This document shows positions 17,901 to 26,665 of a stretch of DNA of 64,000 nt, piece by piece. The notes under the pieces are model-generated. The model had not been told where the DNA came from. It did no database searches and saw nothing but the letters and a program-made list of their open reading frames with translations. The translations under genes were made by a program, and so were the position numbers. The first letter of the stretch is position 1; each line of letters begins with the position of its first letter. The stretch comes from Xanthomonas pisi DSM 18956 (GTDB taxonomy: Bacteria; Pseudomonadota; Gammaproteobacteria; Xanthomonadales; Xanthomonadaceae), in assembly GCF_001010415.1 (NCBI RefSeq), contig NZ_JPLE01000010.1:1-64000 (forward strand), given 5' to 3'.

Positions 17901-20900
17901 TGGTGGTCGCCGTCGGCCTTGTGGGCGGCATTGCCGCTTGGCGTGGCGTGGATGGGCGCGCCCTGGCTGATGGCCTGGCTGGGCGGGCAGCCCGCCGCCC
18001 CGGTCGCGCAATTGTCGCAGGAGCAGCGCGCTTTCCTTGGCGGATTGTCGCGGCGCACCTGGGCCTTCTTCGAAACGCATTGCACCGCGCAGCATCATTG
18101 GCTGCCGCCGGACAACGTGCAGGAGTATCCGGTCACGGTGGTGGCCAACCGGACCTCGCCGACCAACATCGGGCTGGGCCTGCTGGCCAACCTGACCGCC
18201 TACGATCTGGGCTATCTGACGGTGGCCGGCGTCATGACCCGCGTGGCCGATACGCTGACCACCCTGGAATCGCTGCCGCGCCATCGCGGCCATTTGTACA
18301 ACTGGTACGACACCCAGACGCTGGCGCCGCTACTGCCGCGCTATGTCTCCACCGTGGACAGCGGCAATCTGGCCGGACATCTGCTGACGCTGCGGCAGGC
18401 GCTGCTGGCGCTGGAGGATGCGCCGGCGGTCTCGATGGCGGTGTTCGACGGGCTGGCCGACACCGTGAGTGTGCTGGCAGCGCAAGCCAGGACACGCAAC
18501 GTCACCGCCGATGCGCTGGATGCGCTGGAGACGATGTCGCAGGGTGTGCAAGGCCTTTGCAGCCAGCCCGCGCCAAGCCTGCCCCAGGCCGACACGGCGC
18601 TGCGCCTGCTGTTGGCGCAAAGCCAACGGATCCTGGCGCTGATGCCGGTCAGCGGCGACGACGAGGAACCCTGGCCGCAGCGGCTGGTCAGCAGTTGCAA
18701 GGCCGCCCTGGACGAGTTGGGCCACTGCGCACCGGCGCTGGCCGACACCGCTCCGCACGCGGCAGAGACGACGGGTGCCGTGGTCGCCACGCTGCGGCAA
18801 CTGGCCGCCGGCGGCCACGCACCGAGCGTGCAGAGCTGGGCCGCCAACCGCGTGCAGGAACTGCAGCGGCTTGCGCATCGCGCCGGGCAGCTGGCGCAGA
18901 TGGATTACGACTTCCTCTACAACCGCGCCCCGCAGTTGTTGTCGATCGGCTACAACGTCGACGACCGTCGCCTGGACAGCGGCCATTACGACCTGCTGGC
19001 CTCCGAGGCGCGCCTGGGGATCTTCGTGGCGATCGCCCAGGGCAAGCTGCCACAGGAGAGCTGGTTCGCGCTCGGGCGCACGCTGACCGATACCGGCACC
19101 GAGCCGACGCTGCTGTCGTGGAGCGGCTCGATGTTCGAGTACCTGATGCCCGACCTGGTGATGCCCAGCTATCCGCAGACGCTGCTGAACCGCTCGATGC
19201 GCGGCGCGGTGCAGGCGCAGATCCGCTACGGCGCCGCGCGCGATGTGCCCTGGGGCGTGTCCGAATCGGGCTACAACACGGTCGATACGCGGCGCAATTA
19301 TCAATACCGCGCGTTCGGTGTGCCCGGGTTGGGACTCAAGCGCGGCCTGGGCCAGGATCTGGTGATCGCCCCGTATGCCAGCGCGATGGCCTTGATGGTC
19401 GACCCGGATGCGGCCTGCCGCAATCTGCAGCAATTGCAGGCGCTGGGATTCGGCGGCCGCTTCGGTCTGTACGAGGCGATCGACTACACCCCGTCGCGGG
19501 TGCCGCGTGGCGAACAGCACGCCGTGGTCCGCTCGTTCATGTCGCACCATCAGGGCATGGCGCTGCTGGCACTGGATCACGTGTTGCGCGATGCGCCGAT
19601 GCAAAAGCGCTTTGTCGCCGATCCGCAGTTCCAGGCCACGCTGCTGCTGTTGCAGGAGCGCGCGCCGCGTGCCGGCGTCTACGTCAAGGGATTGGATCAG
19701 GCCGCGGAGCGCCCGGTTCCCACCGAGGCAGGCATGGCCTTGCGCATCCATCGCGACCCGAATCTGCCGCAGCCGGCGTTGCAACTGCTCTCCAACGGGC
19801 GTTACCACGGCATGCTGACCTCGGCCGGTGGCGGCTACAGCCGCGCGCGCGACATGGCGGTCACCCGCTGGCGCGAAGACGGTACCCGCGACCACTGGGG
19901 CACCTTCTGCTATCTGCGCGATGTGGACAGCGGCGCGGTGTGGTCGGCCGCGCATCAACCCACCTGCGTGCCGGTGGAGCGCTACGAAGCGATCTTTTCC
20001 GACGCCAAAGCCGAGTTCAAGGGCAGCCACCAGCGCTACGACAGCCATCTGGAAATCGCCATCTCCGCCGAGGACGACGTGGAGCTGCGCCGGCTACGCA
20101 TCCGCAACCGTTCGCGGCAGACGCGCGTGATCGAGATCACCACCTATGCCGAAGTCGTGCTGGCGCCGGCGCAGGCCGACGAGGCGCACCCGGCCTTCAG
20201 CAACCTGTTCGTGCAGACCGAGATCCTGGCCGACAAACAGGCGCTGCTCTGCACACGGCGCCCGCGCGGGCATGACGAGGTGCAGCCGTGGATGCTGCAT
20301 CTGGTGGCCGTGCACGATGCCGACGTGGCGACGATTTCCTACGAGACCGATCGCGCCGCCTTCGTCGGGCGCGGGCGCAGCACCCGCGATCCGCTGGCCT
20401 TGCACGCGCACGCCAGCCTGTCCGGTGCGGCCGGCTCGGTGCTGGACCCGATCGTGGCGATCCGCTGCCGTATCTCGCTGGCGCCCGATCAGCAGGCGCA
20501 GGTGGACATGGTCTACGGCGTCGGGACGCAACGCGAGGCCTGCACCGCGTTGATCGACAAGTACCGCGACCGCCGTCTGGCCGATCGGGTGTTCGATCTG
20601 GCGCTGACCCAGAGTCAGGTCACGCGCCGGCAGATCGACGCCTCGCTGGAAGACGCGATGCTCTACGAGCGGCTGGCCGCGCGCGTGCTGTTCGTCGACC
20701 CGCAACTGCGCGCCGATCACGAAGTGCTGCTGCACAACCATCGCGGCCAGTCGGCGCTGTGGAGTCATGCCATCTCCGGCGATCTGCCGATCATGCTGTT
20801 GCGCATCACCGACCCGGACAATCTCGACCTGGCGCGCCAGCTGGTGCAGGCGCACGCATACTGGCGCCTGAAAGGCCTGCGTGCGGATCTGGTGATCTGG

Positions 20901-23645
20901 AACGAAAGCCAGGCCGGCTATCGCCAACAGTTGCAGGACGCCATCCTGGGCCTGATCGCCGCCGATCCCGAAGCCAATGTGCTCGACCGCCCCGGCGGCA
21001 TCTTCGTGCGCGCCATCGAACACATTTCGCAGGAAGACCGCGTGCTGCTGCAGACCGTGGCACGCGCGATCCTCAGCGATGCCAACGGCACGCTGGACGC
21101 GCAACTGCAGCGCCACCCCAGCGCACGCGCGCATCCGCCGCTGCTGGAGCCGATCCAGCAGCTGGACAGCGCCGACGCGTTGGCCAGCACCCACGCCGCC
21201 TATCTGGACCGCACTCTGCAGGCCGCTTCCGACGAAGCGCTGCTGTTCGATAACGGTCTGGGCGCGTTCGCCGCCGATGGCCGCGAGTACCGCATCACCC
21301 TGGACGAGGGCATGCCCACGCCGGCGCCGTGGTGCAACGTGCTGGCCAATGCGCAGTTCGGCAGCGTGGTCAGCGACAGCAGCGCCGGCTACAGCTGGGC
21401 CGAGAACGCGCACGAGTTCCGGCTGACGCCGTGGCATAACGACCCGGTCGGCGATAGCTCCGGCGAAACGTTCTATCTGCGCGACGAAGACACCGGGCAA
21501 GTGTGGTCGCCGATGGCACTGCCGTGCCGCGGCAGCGGTCGCTACACGGTGCGCCACGGCTTCGGCTACAGCGTCTACAGCCATACCGAACACGGCATCG
21601 GCAGCGAGTTGTGGGTGTTCGTCGATGCGCAACGGCCAATCAAGTTCAGCCATCTGCGGCTGAAGAACCTGTCCGGGCGTCCGCGCCGTCTCAGCGTGAC
21701 CGGCTATGTGGAATGGGTGCTCGGCGACATCCGCGCACGCTCGCAGCTGCATGTGGTCAGCGAGGTCGACCTGGGCAGCAGCGTGCTGACCGCGCGCAAC
21801 CCGTACAACACCGAGTTCGACGGGCGCGTGGCGTTCTTCGATGCCGATGCGCCCAGCCGCAGCATCACCGCCGACCGCAGCGAATTCATCGGCCGCAATG
21901 GCAGCCTGGCCGCACCGGCCGCGCTCGCCCGGCAGCGGTTGTCCGGGCGTGTGGGGCCCGGCCTGGACCCCTGCGCGGCGATCCAGGTGCCAGTGACGCT
22001 GGCGGCCGAGCAGAGCTTTGAAACGGTGTTCCGGCTGGGTGCGGCCAGCAACCGCGACGCGGCGCTGGAGCTGGCGCGCAGCAGCCGCGGCGTGGCCACC
22101 GCGCAGGCCGCATTGCTGGCCGTGCGCAGGCACTGGGAACAGGTGCTGGGCAGCGTGCAGGTGCGCACGCCCGACCCTGCCGTGGATCTGCTCGCCAATG
22201 GCTGGCTGCTCTACCAGACCATCGCCTGCCGCTTCCTGGCACGCAGCGGCTACTACCAGTCCGGTGGCGCGTTCGGCTTCCGCGATCAATTGCAGGACAG
22301 CATGGCGATGGTGCACGCGCAACCTGCGCTCAGCCGCGCCCACCTGTTGCGCAGCGCCGCGCATCAATTCGTGCAGGGCGATGTGCAGCATTGGTGGCAC
22401 CCGCCGCAAGACCGTGGCGTACGCACGCAGTGCTCGGACGACTTCCTGTGGTTGCCGCAGGCGATGTGCCGCTATCTGGACACCACCGCCGACACCGGCG
22501 TGCTCGACGAGCTTGTCGGCTTCATCGACGGGCGCGCGCTCAAGCCCGACGAGGAATCGTATTACGACCTGCCGCACCTCACCGGCAACGTGCAGTCGCT
22601 GTACGCACACGGCGTGCTCGCCCTGCAGCGCGGCATGGCGCGGCTGGGCGAGCGCGGCCTGCCGCTGATCGGCAGCGGCGACTGGAACGACGGCATGAAC
22701 CGGGTCGGCAAGGACGGCAAGGGCGAAAGCGTCTGGCTGGGCTTCTTCCTCTACGACACCCTGCTGCGCTTCTCGGCCGTGGCCATGCAGCGCGACGACG
22801 CGACCTTCGCTGCGAGCTGCCGCACGCATGCGCAGGCCTTGCGGGTGGCACTGGAACAGCACGCCTGGGATGGGCAGTGGTACCGGCGCGCCTGGTTCGA
22901 CGACGGCACCGCGCTGGGCTCGCACCGTTCCGACGAATGCCGCATCGATTCGTTGTCGCAGAGCTGGTCGGTGCTGTCCGGGGCAGTGGACCCGGCGCGC
23001 AGCGCGCAGGCGATGGAGGCCATGCACCAGCACCTGGTCGATGCCGATGCGGGCATCGTCAAACTGCTGATGCCGCCGTTCGATCGCACCGGCCACGACC
23101 CGGGCTATATCCGTGGCTACGTGCCCGGCGTGCGCGAGAACGGCGGTCAGTACACGCATGCGGCGGTGTGGGCGGCGATGGCCTTCGCCCAGCTTGGCGA
23201 CAGCGCGCGCGCCTGGCAACTGGCCGGGATGATCAACCCGATCCACCACGCCCTGGATGCCGACGCGGCGCAGCGTTACAAGGCCGAGCCCTATGTGCTG
23301 GCGGCCGATGTCTATGCGGTGGCGCCGCACGCCGGCCGCGGCGGCTGGAGCTGGTACACCGGCGCAGCCGGCTGGATGTACCGGCTGCTGACCGAATCGC
23401 TGCTTGGCCTGCAACGGCATGGCACCCGCATGCACATCGTGCCGTGCATCCCGGCCGACTGGCCGGGGTATCAGCTGCGTTATCGTTTCGGTGCCAGCAC
23501 CTATGTCATCGACGTCACCCAGCGCCCGGGGGGCCAGGCACGGCTGGAGATCGACGGCGTGGTGCAGGCCGAGCTTGCCTTCACCCTGATCGATGACGGC
23601 GCGGTCCACGCTGTCGCCCTGGACTGGCCGGGAGACGCGACATGA
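14976..23645 (+). CDS. ndvB: Cyclic beta-1,2-glucan synthase (GT84/GH94)
   Basis: Giant 2889-residue inner-membrane enzyme that makes cyclic beta-1,2-glucan, a periplasmic oligosaccharide linked to osmo-adaptation and plant virulence. Order of parts: N-terminal helical region (1-410); membrane segments near 420-490, 840-880 and 970-1005; between them the glycosyltransferase core, with ITLDSDTHLPRD (~640) and RRARWVRGDWQLLPW (~790, the QxxRW-like site). A glucoamylase-like segment follows (QEYPVTVVANRTSPTNIG ~1050; MDYDFLYNRAPQLLSIGYN ~1308; SWSGSMFEYLMP). C-terminal GH94 phosphorylase-like repeats end with GSGDWNDGMNRVGKDG (~2566, catalytic Asp). Length and order match the family (about 2800-2900 aa). 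Its stop overlaps the next gene in ATGA. Confidence 0.95.
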   Translation: MPPKRKASAFSLWWQSITQPAPSLQTHPVRDAAVPGAALLGDEQMEMLARALATTHTLYTGPARELLLSGLKSNQRALESAASRLNEMAAAGVRLHPAGEWLLDNDYLVQEQIRLARQHLPPGYSRQLPRLRTPSSIGLPRVYELGLQVVAHGDGRVDAITLSRFIAAYQQVAPLKLGELWAVPIVLRLALIDNLRRVADGIMHDGRDTALAAHWAAVLNAAAAAQPKDVVVVVADMARSQPPATGAFVAELTRGIQGRGPVLSMASAWVEQWLASEGHSVEGMVHAESQRQAADQVSIGNSIGSLRFLDEMDWREFVETMSVVEQTLRKDPAAVYARMDFQTRDAYRHVVEDLAHRMERDEPAVADTVLQLSTHPHSAEQVAAHVGYYLVDAGLPLLRAALRDADTLEVPTSPRPRVRRVALPAYLLPIATIVALWTGVLLQWASALPPALWWITAGIALLAASELGIALVNWVATLWVRPRPLPRMDLRLGIAPDCRTLVVMPSMLAGTDAIDELVGALEVHYLANRDAQLYFALLTDFLDAAQALLPGDMALVAHAAQHIDRLNAAYADAHGDRFFLLHRARQWNAGEGCWMGAERKRGKLEALNRLLCAEDAPLQAASDFLQVQGDVAVLVGVRYVITLDSDTHLPRDAARALVGAMSHPLNMPRMDASGQYVDAGYGILQPGLGTGMSEGGESRFARMFGIEPGIDPYTRVVSDVYQDLFGEGSFIGKGIYAVATFEQVLAGRFPDNRVLSHDLLEGCYVRAGLLSDVRLYERHPQRYATDAKRRARWVRGDWQLLPWLLPWVPDRDGRRARNRLSWLSRGKLLDNLRRSLVAPAAFGLLLIGWLCSPTPLRWTAWLLVLWLAPGLCSALYALAHPPEGLGLRHHARQVGVGLRQHLLRTGVVLACLPFEAGLQLAAIARTLVRMAITHRHLLQWAPSSEVERSARSGTAEHRLMAGAACGAALTVAAVAWWSPSALWAALPLGVAWMGAPWLMAWLGGQPAAPVAQLSQEQRAFLGGLSRRTWAFFETHCTAQHHWLPPDNVQEYPVTVVANRTSPTNIGLGLLANLTAYDLGYLTVAGVMTRVADTLTTLESLPRHRGHLYNWYDTQTLAPLLPRYVSTVDSGNLAGHLLTLRQALLALEDAPAVSMAVFDGLADTVSVLAAQARTRNVTADALDALETMSQGVQGLCSQPAPSLPQADTALRLLLAQSQRILALMPVSGDDEEPWPQRLVSSCKAALDELGHCAPALADTAPHAAETTGAVVATLRQLAAGGHAPSVQSWAANRVQELQRLAHRAGQLAQMDYDFLYNRAPQLLSIGYNVDDRRLDSGHYDLLASEARLGIFVAIAQGKLPQESWFALGRTLTDTGTEPTLLSWSGSMFEYLMPDLVMPSYPQTLLNRSMRGAVQAQIRYGAARDVPWGVSESGYNTVDTRRNYQYRAFGVPGLGLKRGLGQDLVIAPYASAMALMVDPDAACRNLQQLQALGFGGRFGLYEAIDYTPSRVPRGEQHAVVRSFMSHHQGMALLALDHVLRDAPMQKRFVADPQFQATLLLLQERAPRAGVYVKGLDQAAERPVPTEAGMALRIHRDPNLPQPALQLLSNGRYHGMLTSAGGGYSRARDMAVTRWREDGTRDHWGTFCYLRDVDSGAVWSAAHQPTCVPVERYEAIFSDAKAEFKGSHQRYDSHLEIAISAEDDVELRRLRIRNRSRQTRVIEITTYAEVVLAPAQADEAHPAFSNLFVQTEILADKQALLCTRRPRGHDEVQPWMLHLVAVHDADVATISYETDRAAFVGRGRSTRDPLALHAHASLSGAAGSVLDPIVAIRCRISLAPDQQAQVDMVYGVGTQREACTALIDKYRDRRLADRVFDLALTQSQVTRRQIDASLEDAMLYERLAARVLFVDPQLRADHEVLLHNHRGQSALWSHAISGDLPIMLLRITDPDNLDLARQLVQAHAYWRLKGLRADLVIWNESQAGYRQQLQDAILGLIAADPEANVLDRPGGIFVRAIEHISQEDRVLLQTVARAILSDANGTLDAQLQRHPSARAHPPLLEPIQQLDSADALASTHAAYLDRTLQAASDEALLFDNGLGAFAADGREYRITLDEGMPTPAPWCNVLANAQFGSVVSDSSAGYSWAENAHEFRLTPWHNDPVGDSSGETFYLRDEDTGQVWSPMALPCRGSGRYTVRHGFGYSVYSHTEHGIGSELWVFVDAQRPIKFSHLRLKNLSGRPRRLSVTGYVEWVLGDIRARSQLHVVSEVDLGSSVLTARNPYNTEFDGRVAFFDADAPSRSITADRSEFIGRNGSLAAPAALARQRLSGRVGPGLDPCAAIQVPVTLAAEQSFETVFRLGAASNRDAALELARSSRGVATAQAALLAVRRHWEQVLGSVQVRTPDPAVDLLANGWLLYQTIACRFLARSGYYQSGGAFGFRDQLQDSMAMVHAQPALSRAHLLRSAAHQFVQGDVQHWWHPPQDRGVRTQCSDDFLWLPQAMCRYLDTTADTGVLDELVGFIDGRALKPDEESYYDLPHLTGNVQSLYAHGVLALQRGMARLGERGLPLIGSGDWNDGMNRVGKDGKGESVWLGFFLYDTLLRFSAVAMQRDDATFAASCRTHAQALRVALEQHAWDGQWYRRAWFDDGTALGSHRSDECRIDSLSQSWSVLSGAVDPARSAQAMEAMHQHLVDADAGIVKLLMPPFDRTGHDPGYIRGYVPGVRENGGQYTHAAVWAAMAFAQLGDSARAWQLAGMINPIHHALDADAAQRYKAEPYVLAADVYAVAPHAGRGGWSWYTGAAGWMYRLLTESLLGLQRHGTRMHIVPCIPADWPGYQLRYRFGASTYVIDVTQRPGGQARLEIDGVVQAELAFTLIDDGAVHAVALDWPGDAT

Positions 23646-23857
23646 GCATGCGCACACGCACCAATCATCAGCTGTCCGACCTGGGCAGAATGTTGTCGGT
23701 GTGGCCGCAACGGGTACGCGACCCCAGCCAGTTCTGGCCGCAGTTCGATGCCTTGGCCAAAGGGATTCTCGACGAGGCCGCCGAGGCGGACCTGCAACGC
23801 GTGCAACGTCGCTTGCGGCAGTTGCTGCACCGTCATGGGCTGACGCGCACGCAATGA
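23642..23857 (+). CDS. Small protein translationally coupled to ndvB
   Basis: A 71-residue basic, probably cytoplasmic protein that I do not recognise. It has a short Trp/Pro motif region (LSVWPQRVRDPSQFWPQFDAL) followed by a helix-rich, charged second half (AEADLQRVQRRLRQLLHRHGL). No membrane segment or signal peptide. Its ATG overlaps the ndvB stop (ATGA), so it would be made by termination-reinitiation along with ndvB. That makes it a likely real gene and a candidate accessory or regulator of glucan synthesis. The function is inference from position only. Confidence 0.6.
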   Translation: MSMRTRTNHQLSDLGRMLSVWPQRVRDPSQFWPQFDALAKGILDEAAEADLQRVQRRLRQLLHRHGLTRTQ

Positions 23858-23865
23858 GCGCCCGG

Positions 23866-24135
23866 CAAGTGGCGAGGACACCGCACCAGTGGGTGAGTCG
23901 ATTGCTTTACTGAAAACCATGCACACCGAATGCAAAAGCAGCCAAGGATCTGAGTCGTAGAGGCATTTGGATACAGTCAAAAGCTGAGTTGGTCGAGAGC
24001 GCGGTGCCCTCACCGCTCGCGGGACACGCCGTCAACCCGTCCCTGGGGGCTCGGTGGCGGCATCCATGCCGCCACACGGTCCCGCAAGCGGTGAGGACAC
24101 CGCACCAGAAAGTTTGCGGTTGCTTTGTTGAAAGC
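23866..24135. repeat. Palindromic dispersed repeat element with direct flank repeats
   Basis: Two related ~50-base segments (23866-23915 and 24084-24135) share GAGGACACCGCACCAG and then TTGCTTT-TGAAA. Between them, 24001-24025 and 24079-24103 form a 25-base inverted repeat with about 23 matches (GCGGTG-CCTCACCGCT-GCGGGAC arms). The loop holds a second perfect hairpin, GTGGCGGCAT/ATGCCGCCAC (24054-24075). This is a REP-like mobile palindrome; I recall related palindromes from Xanthomonas intergenic DNA. Confidence 0.75.
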
Positions 24136-24242
24136 CTGCCTGTTGATCGCGCTGCCCTGCGAAGCTGATCCAACACGCCGTTATCCAAACAACGCACTTC
24201 ATGCACTGTTTGCGACCATGCACACCGACCGTCTCCACTGGT

Positions 24243-24293
24243 CCTTGCCCGCTCACCGTCGCGGGACCTTACGCGGCATGGATGCCGCGGAAG
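24243..24293. repeat. Partial further copy of the palindromic element
   Basis: Contains GCTCACCGTCGCGGGAC and the hairpin GCGGCAT-GG-ATGCCGC, degenerate forms of the arms and loop of the element at 24001-24103. Confidence 0.55.
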
Positions 24294-24436
24294 AGCTTAC
24301 ATGGACGTACTTGCAGCGTGTCTCGCGATGGTGGGCGGGCACGGGCCCTGCAGCCAAGCCCCAGATCATCCGCTCTACGGCTGGTCTATCCACACGACAA
24401 GACACAAGACATCCAATATTTCGACTCGTAGCGTCG

Positions 24437-24464
24437 CTTGAATGTAATTACTTGAATGTGATTA
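24437..24464. repeat. 14-base tandem direct repeat
   Basis: CTTGAATGTAATTA is followed at once by CTTGAATGTGATTA, one mismatch. It is AT-rich compared with its surroundings and lies 138 bases before the LysR gene at 24602, so it may be a regulatory site or a small duplication. Confidence 0.5.
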
Positions 24465-24601
24465 AAGGCCGAGCTGGTCGAGGGCGTTACGCGCCATGCA
24501 GCCGCTGCACGTGATCGCCGCAGGCAGTACAAGAGGCCACCGTGATCGACGACGCGCAGTCGCACGCTTAGACTCCGCGTTTACACGCGTCCAGGCCGCT
24601 G

Positions 24602-25549
24602 GTGATCGATCTCAATGACATTGCGTTGTATGTGCAGGTGGTGCGCAGCGGCAGCTTTGCCGAGGCCGCGCGCCGGCTCGGTACTGCGCCCAACAGCGTG
24701 AGCCGGCGCGTGCAGCAGCTGGAAGCGCAGCTGGACACCCGCCTGATGCAGCGCTCCACCCGCAAGCTCACCCTGACCGACGCCGGCCAGGCGTTTTTTG
24801 AGCGTTGCGCCGACGCAGTGGATGGCCTGACCTCGGCCGGGCAGAGCCTGGTGGCCGGTGGCGAAGAAGCTGCCGGTCTGGTGCGGGTGGCGGCGCCTGC
24901 GGATTTCCTGGATTTTTTCCGCATCGAATGGGTGGGCGAGTTTCTCGCCGCGCATCCGCGCGTGCGCCTGGAATTCGTGCTCAGCGATGGCAAGGCCGAC
25001 CTGATCGCCGAGCGCATCGATGTGGCGTTCCGCGGCGGTGTGGTGACGGACCTGGGCTATGTCGGCCGCCAGATCCTGGCCGACGCCAACGACCTGCTGG
25101 TGGCCAGCCCCGGCTACCTGCAGGCACGCGGCAGGCCGTTGCGGCTGGACGAATTGCCGCAGCACGACTGCCTCAGTTTTCCGCATCCCAGCGGATCTGC
25201 CACCTGGACGCTGGTTGGCCCGTCCGGGCTTGCCGAAGACGTCCAGGTGCAGGCGCGCATGGCCGCCACCACCGCGCGCGCACTGCGGCTTGCAGCGGTG
25301 GCCGGGCTCGGCATCGCGTTGTTGCCGCGGGCACTGGCCTGGCCGGATATCCACGAAGGTCGCCTGACCGTGGTGCTGCCGGATTTTCAACGCAAGGGCC
25401 AGAGCCTGTACGCGCTCTATCCGAGCCGACACCATCTGCCGCGTGCGGTGTCGGCGTTTATCCAGGCCGTGACGATGCGATTGAATGCGGTCGAATGCGC
25501 CAAGGCGACCGGCCTGACAACCATCCCCGCGCCGCAGGGGGTGCGCTGA
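24602..25549 (+). CDS. LysR-family transcriptional regulator
   Basis: 315-residue LysR protein starting with GTG at 24602. HTH at residues 1-60 (IDLNDIALYVQVVRSGSFAEAARRLGTAPNSVSRRVQQLEAQL), effector domain from ~90 (GLVRVAAPADFLDFFRIEWVGEF; GGVVTDLGYVGRQIL; AAVAGLGIALLPRAL). Of the subclass often found near pirin, azoreductase or quinone-stress genes. It is convergent with azoR and pirin, which lie on the other strand directly downstream; control of them is plausible but not shown. Confidence 0.9.
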   Translation: MIDLNDIALYVQVVRSGSFAEAARRLGTAPNSVSRRVQQLEAQLDTRLMQRSTRKLTLTDAGQAFFERCADAVDGLTSAGQSLVAGGEEAAGLVRVAAPADFLDFFRIEWVGEFLAAHPRVRLEFVLSDGKADLIAERIDVAFRGGVVTDLGYVGRQILADANDLLVASPGYLQARGRPLRLDELPQHDCLSFPHPSGSATWTLVGPSGLAEDVQVQARMAATTARALRLAAVAGLGIALLPRALAWPDIHEGRLTVVLPDFQRKGQSLYALYPSRHHLPRAVSAFIQAVTMRLNAVECAKATGLTTIPAPQGVR

Positions 25550-25801
25550 TCGTCGCACGCAGGGAGTGCGGCGTTCAGCGCCCCCATCGCGGCAACATCC
25601 GCGCCGGGCACGCGCGCAGCAACATGCCGACAGTGCGTGAAGCTCTGCCGGCGTAATGGCGTGCAGACAGCGTGCTGCATCGAGCGGCATCCCGCCCGCT
25701 CGATGCAGGGTCGGCAGGTGTAAACGATCGGCGCCGGGCAGACCGGCAATGCGATCCCGGCGCAAATCATGCCGCCGGATACGCGTGATGCGCGCTCCCG
25801 C

Positions 25802-26416
25802 TCAGGCAGCCAGCCCGTCGATCTGCTGCAGGGCGGCGGCGATGCCGGCCTGGCGCGCATCGGCGCCGGTGGCCAGGCCCTCGGCAACGATCACCTCCGG
25901 GTGATGCAGGCCGACGAAACCCAGCGCGGTACGCATGTAGGTTTCGGCATGCTCCAGCGACGCCAGCGGCGAGTTCGCACCATAGAAACCGCCACGCGCC
26001 ACTGCCAGGATCACCCGCTTGTCGCCGGCCAGCCCTTCGAGCACGCCTTCGGACGTATAGCGGAAGGTCTTGCCGGCCACCAGCACGCGATCGATCCAGG
26101 CCTTGAGCTGGGTCGGCACGGTGAAGTTGTACAGCGCCACACCGATCACCACGGTGTCGGCCTCCAGAAATTCCTGCAGTACCACAGCCCCCTTGGCCAG
26201 GTCGGCGGCCAGTTCCGGAGTCTGATCGGCGTTGGGATTCTGCTGCGCGGCAAGATGCGCGCCGGACAGATGCCCGATCGGGTCGGCGGCCAGATCGCGA
26301 CGCGTGACGGTGATATCGCCGTTGCCCTGTTGCAGCCTGGCAACGATGGCGGCGCTGAGCTGACGGCTCACCGAATAGTCGCCGAGGATGCTGGAATCGA
26401 GATGAAGCAGTTTCAT
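25802..26416 (-). CDS. azoR: FMN-dependent NADH-azoreductase
   Basis: 204-residue flavodoxin-fold enzyme that reduces azo compounds and quinones with NADH. N-terminal MKLLHLDSSILGDYSVSRQLSAAIV (phosphate-binding loop for FMN), VVIGVALYNFTVPTQLKAWIDRV near residue 95, and AVARGGFYGANSPLASLEHAETYMRTALGFVG near residue 140 are family signatures. The start was placed at the ATG encoding MKLLHLD; the open frame upstream is not family-like. It lies 249 bases after the pirin gene on the same strand, both suggesting a quinone/electrophile stress role. Confidence 0.93.
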   Translation of the reverse strand: MKLLHLDSSILGDYSVSRQLSAAIVARLQQGNGDITVTRRDLAADPIGHLSGAHLAAQQNPNADQTPELAADLAKGAVVLQEFLEADTVVIGVALYNFTVPTQLKAWIDRVLVAGKTFRYTSEGVLEGLAGDKRVILAVARGGFYGANSPLASLEHAETYMRTALGFVGLHHPEVIVAEGLATGADARQAGIAAALQQIDGLAA

Positions 26417-26665
26417 TGGAATGCCTTTGCTGGATAAGTGGGGGTGTGAGGGTTGGGCGATGCCGGGCGCGGGTGCGCACGCATCGACGCTTGGGCGTTG
26501 CAGGCCATCGTCAAAGACCTGACGCGGTGGGTCGGGCCTGCGGTGTTTGAACGCGCACTGCCCGCAGCACGATCGGCAGTGCGCTGCGTTGCCTGGCAGG
26601 CCCTGGGTGTTTGACGCCGCATGCGCCGAGGCAGCCGCGTCTCGGCTGCCCGGCATGCGCTTTGC

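Noticed and set aside
20094-23657. Minus-strand open frame of 1187 codons opposite ndvB
   Set aside because: Shadow of the ndvB reading frame; no motifs, no ribosome site, and ndvB is unambiguous.
23907-24514. Short frames within the palindromic repeat cluster
   Set aside because: They arise from the repeat sequences, cross the hairpins, and have no start signals.
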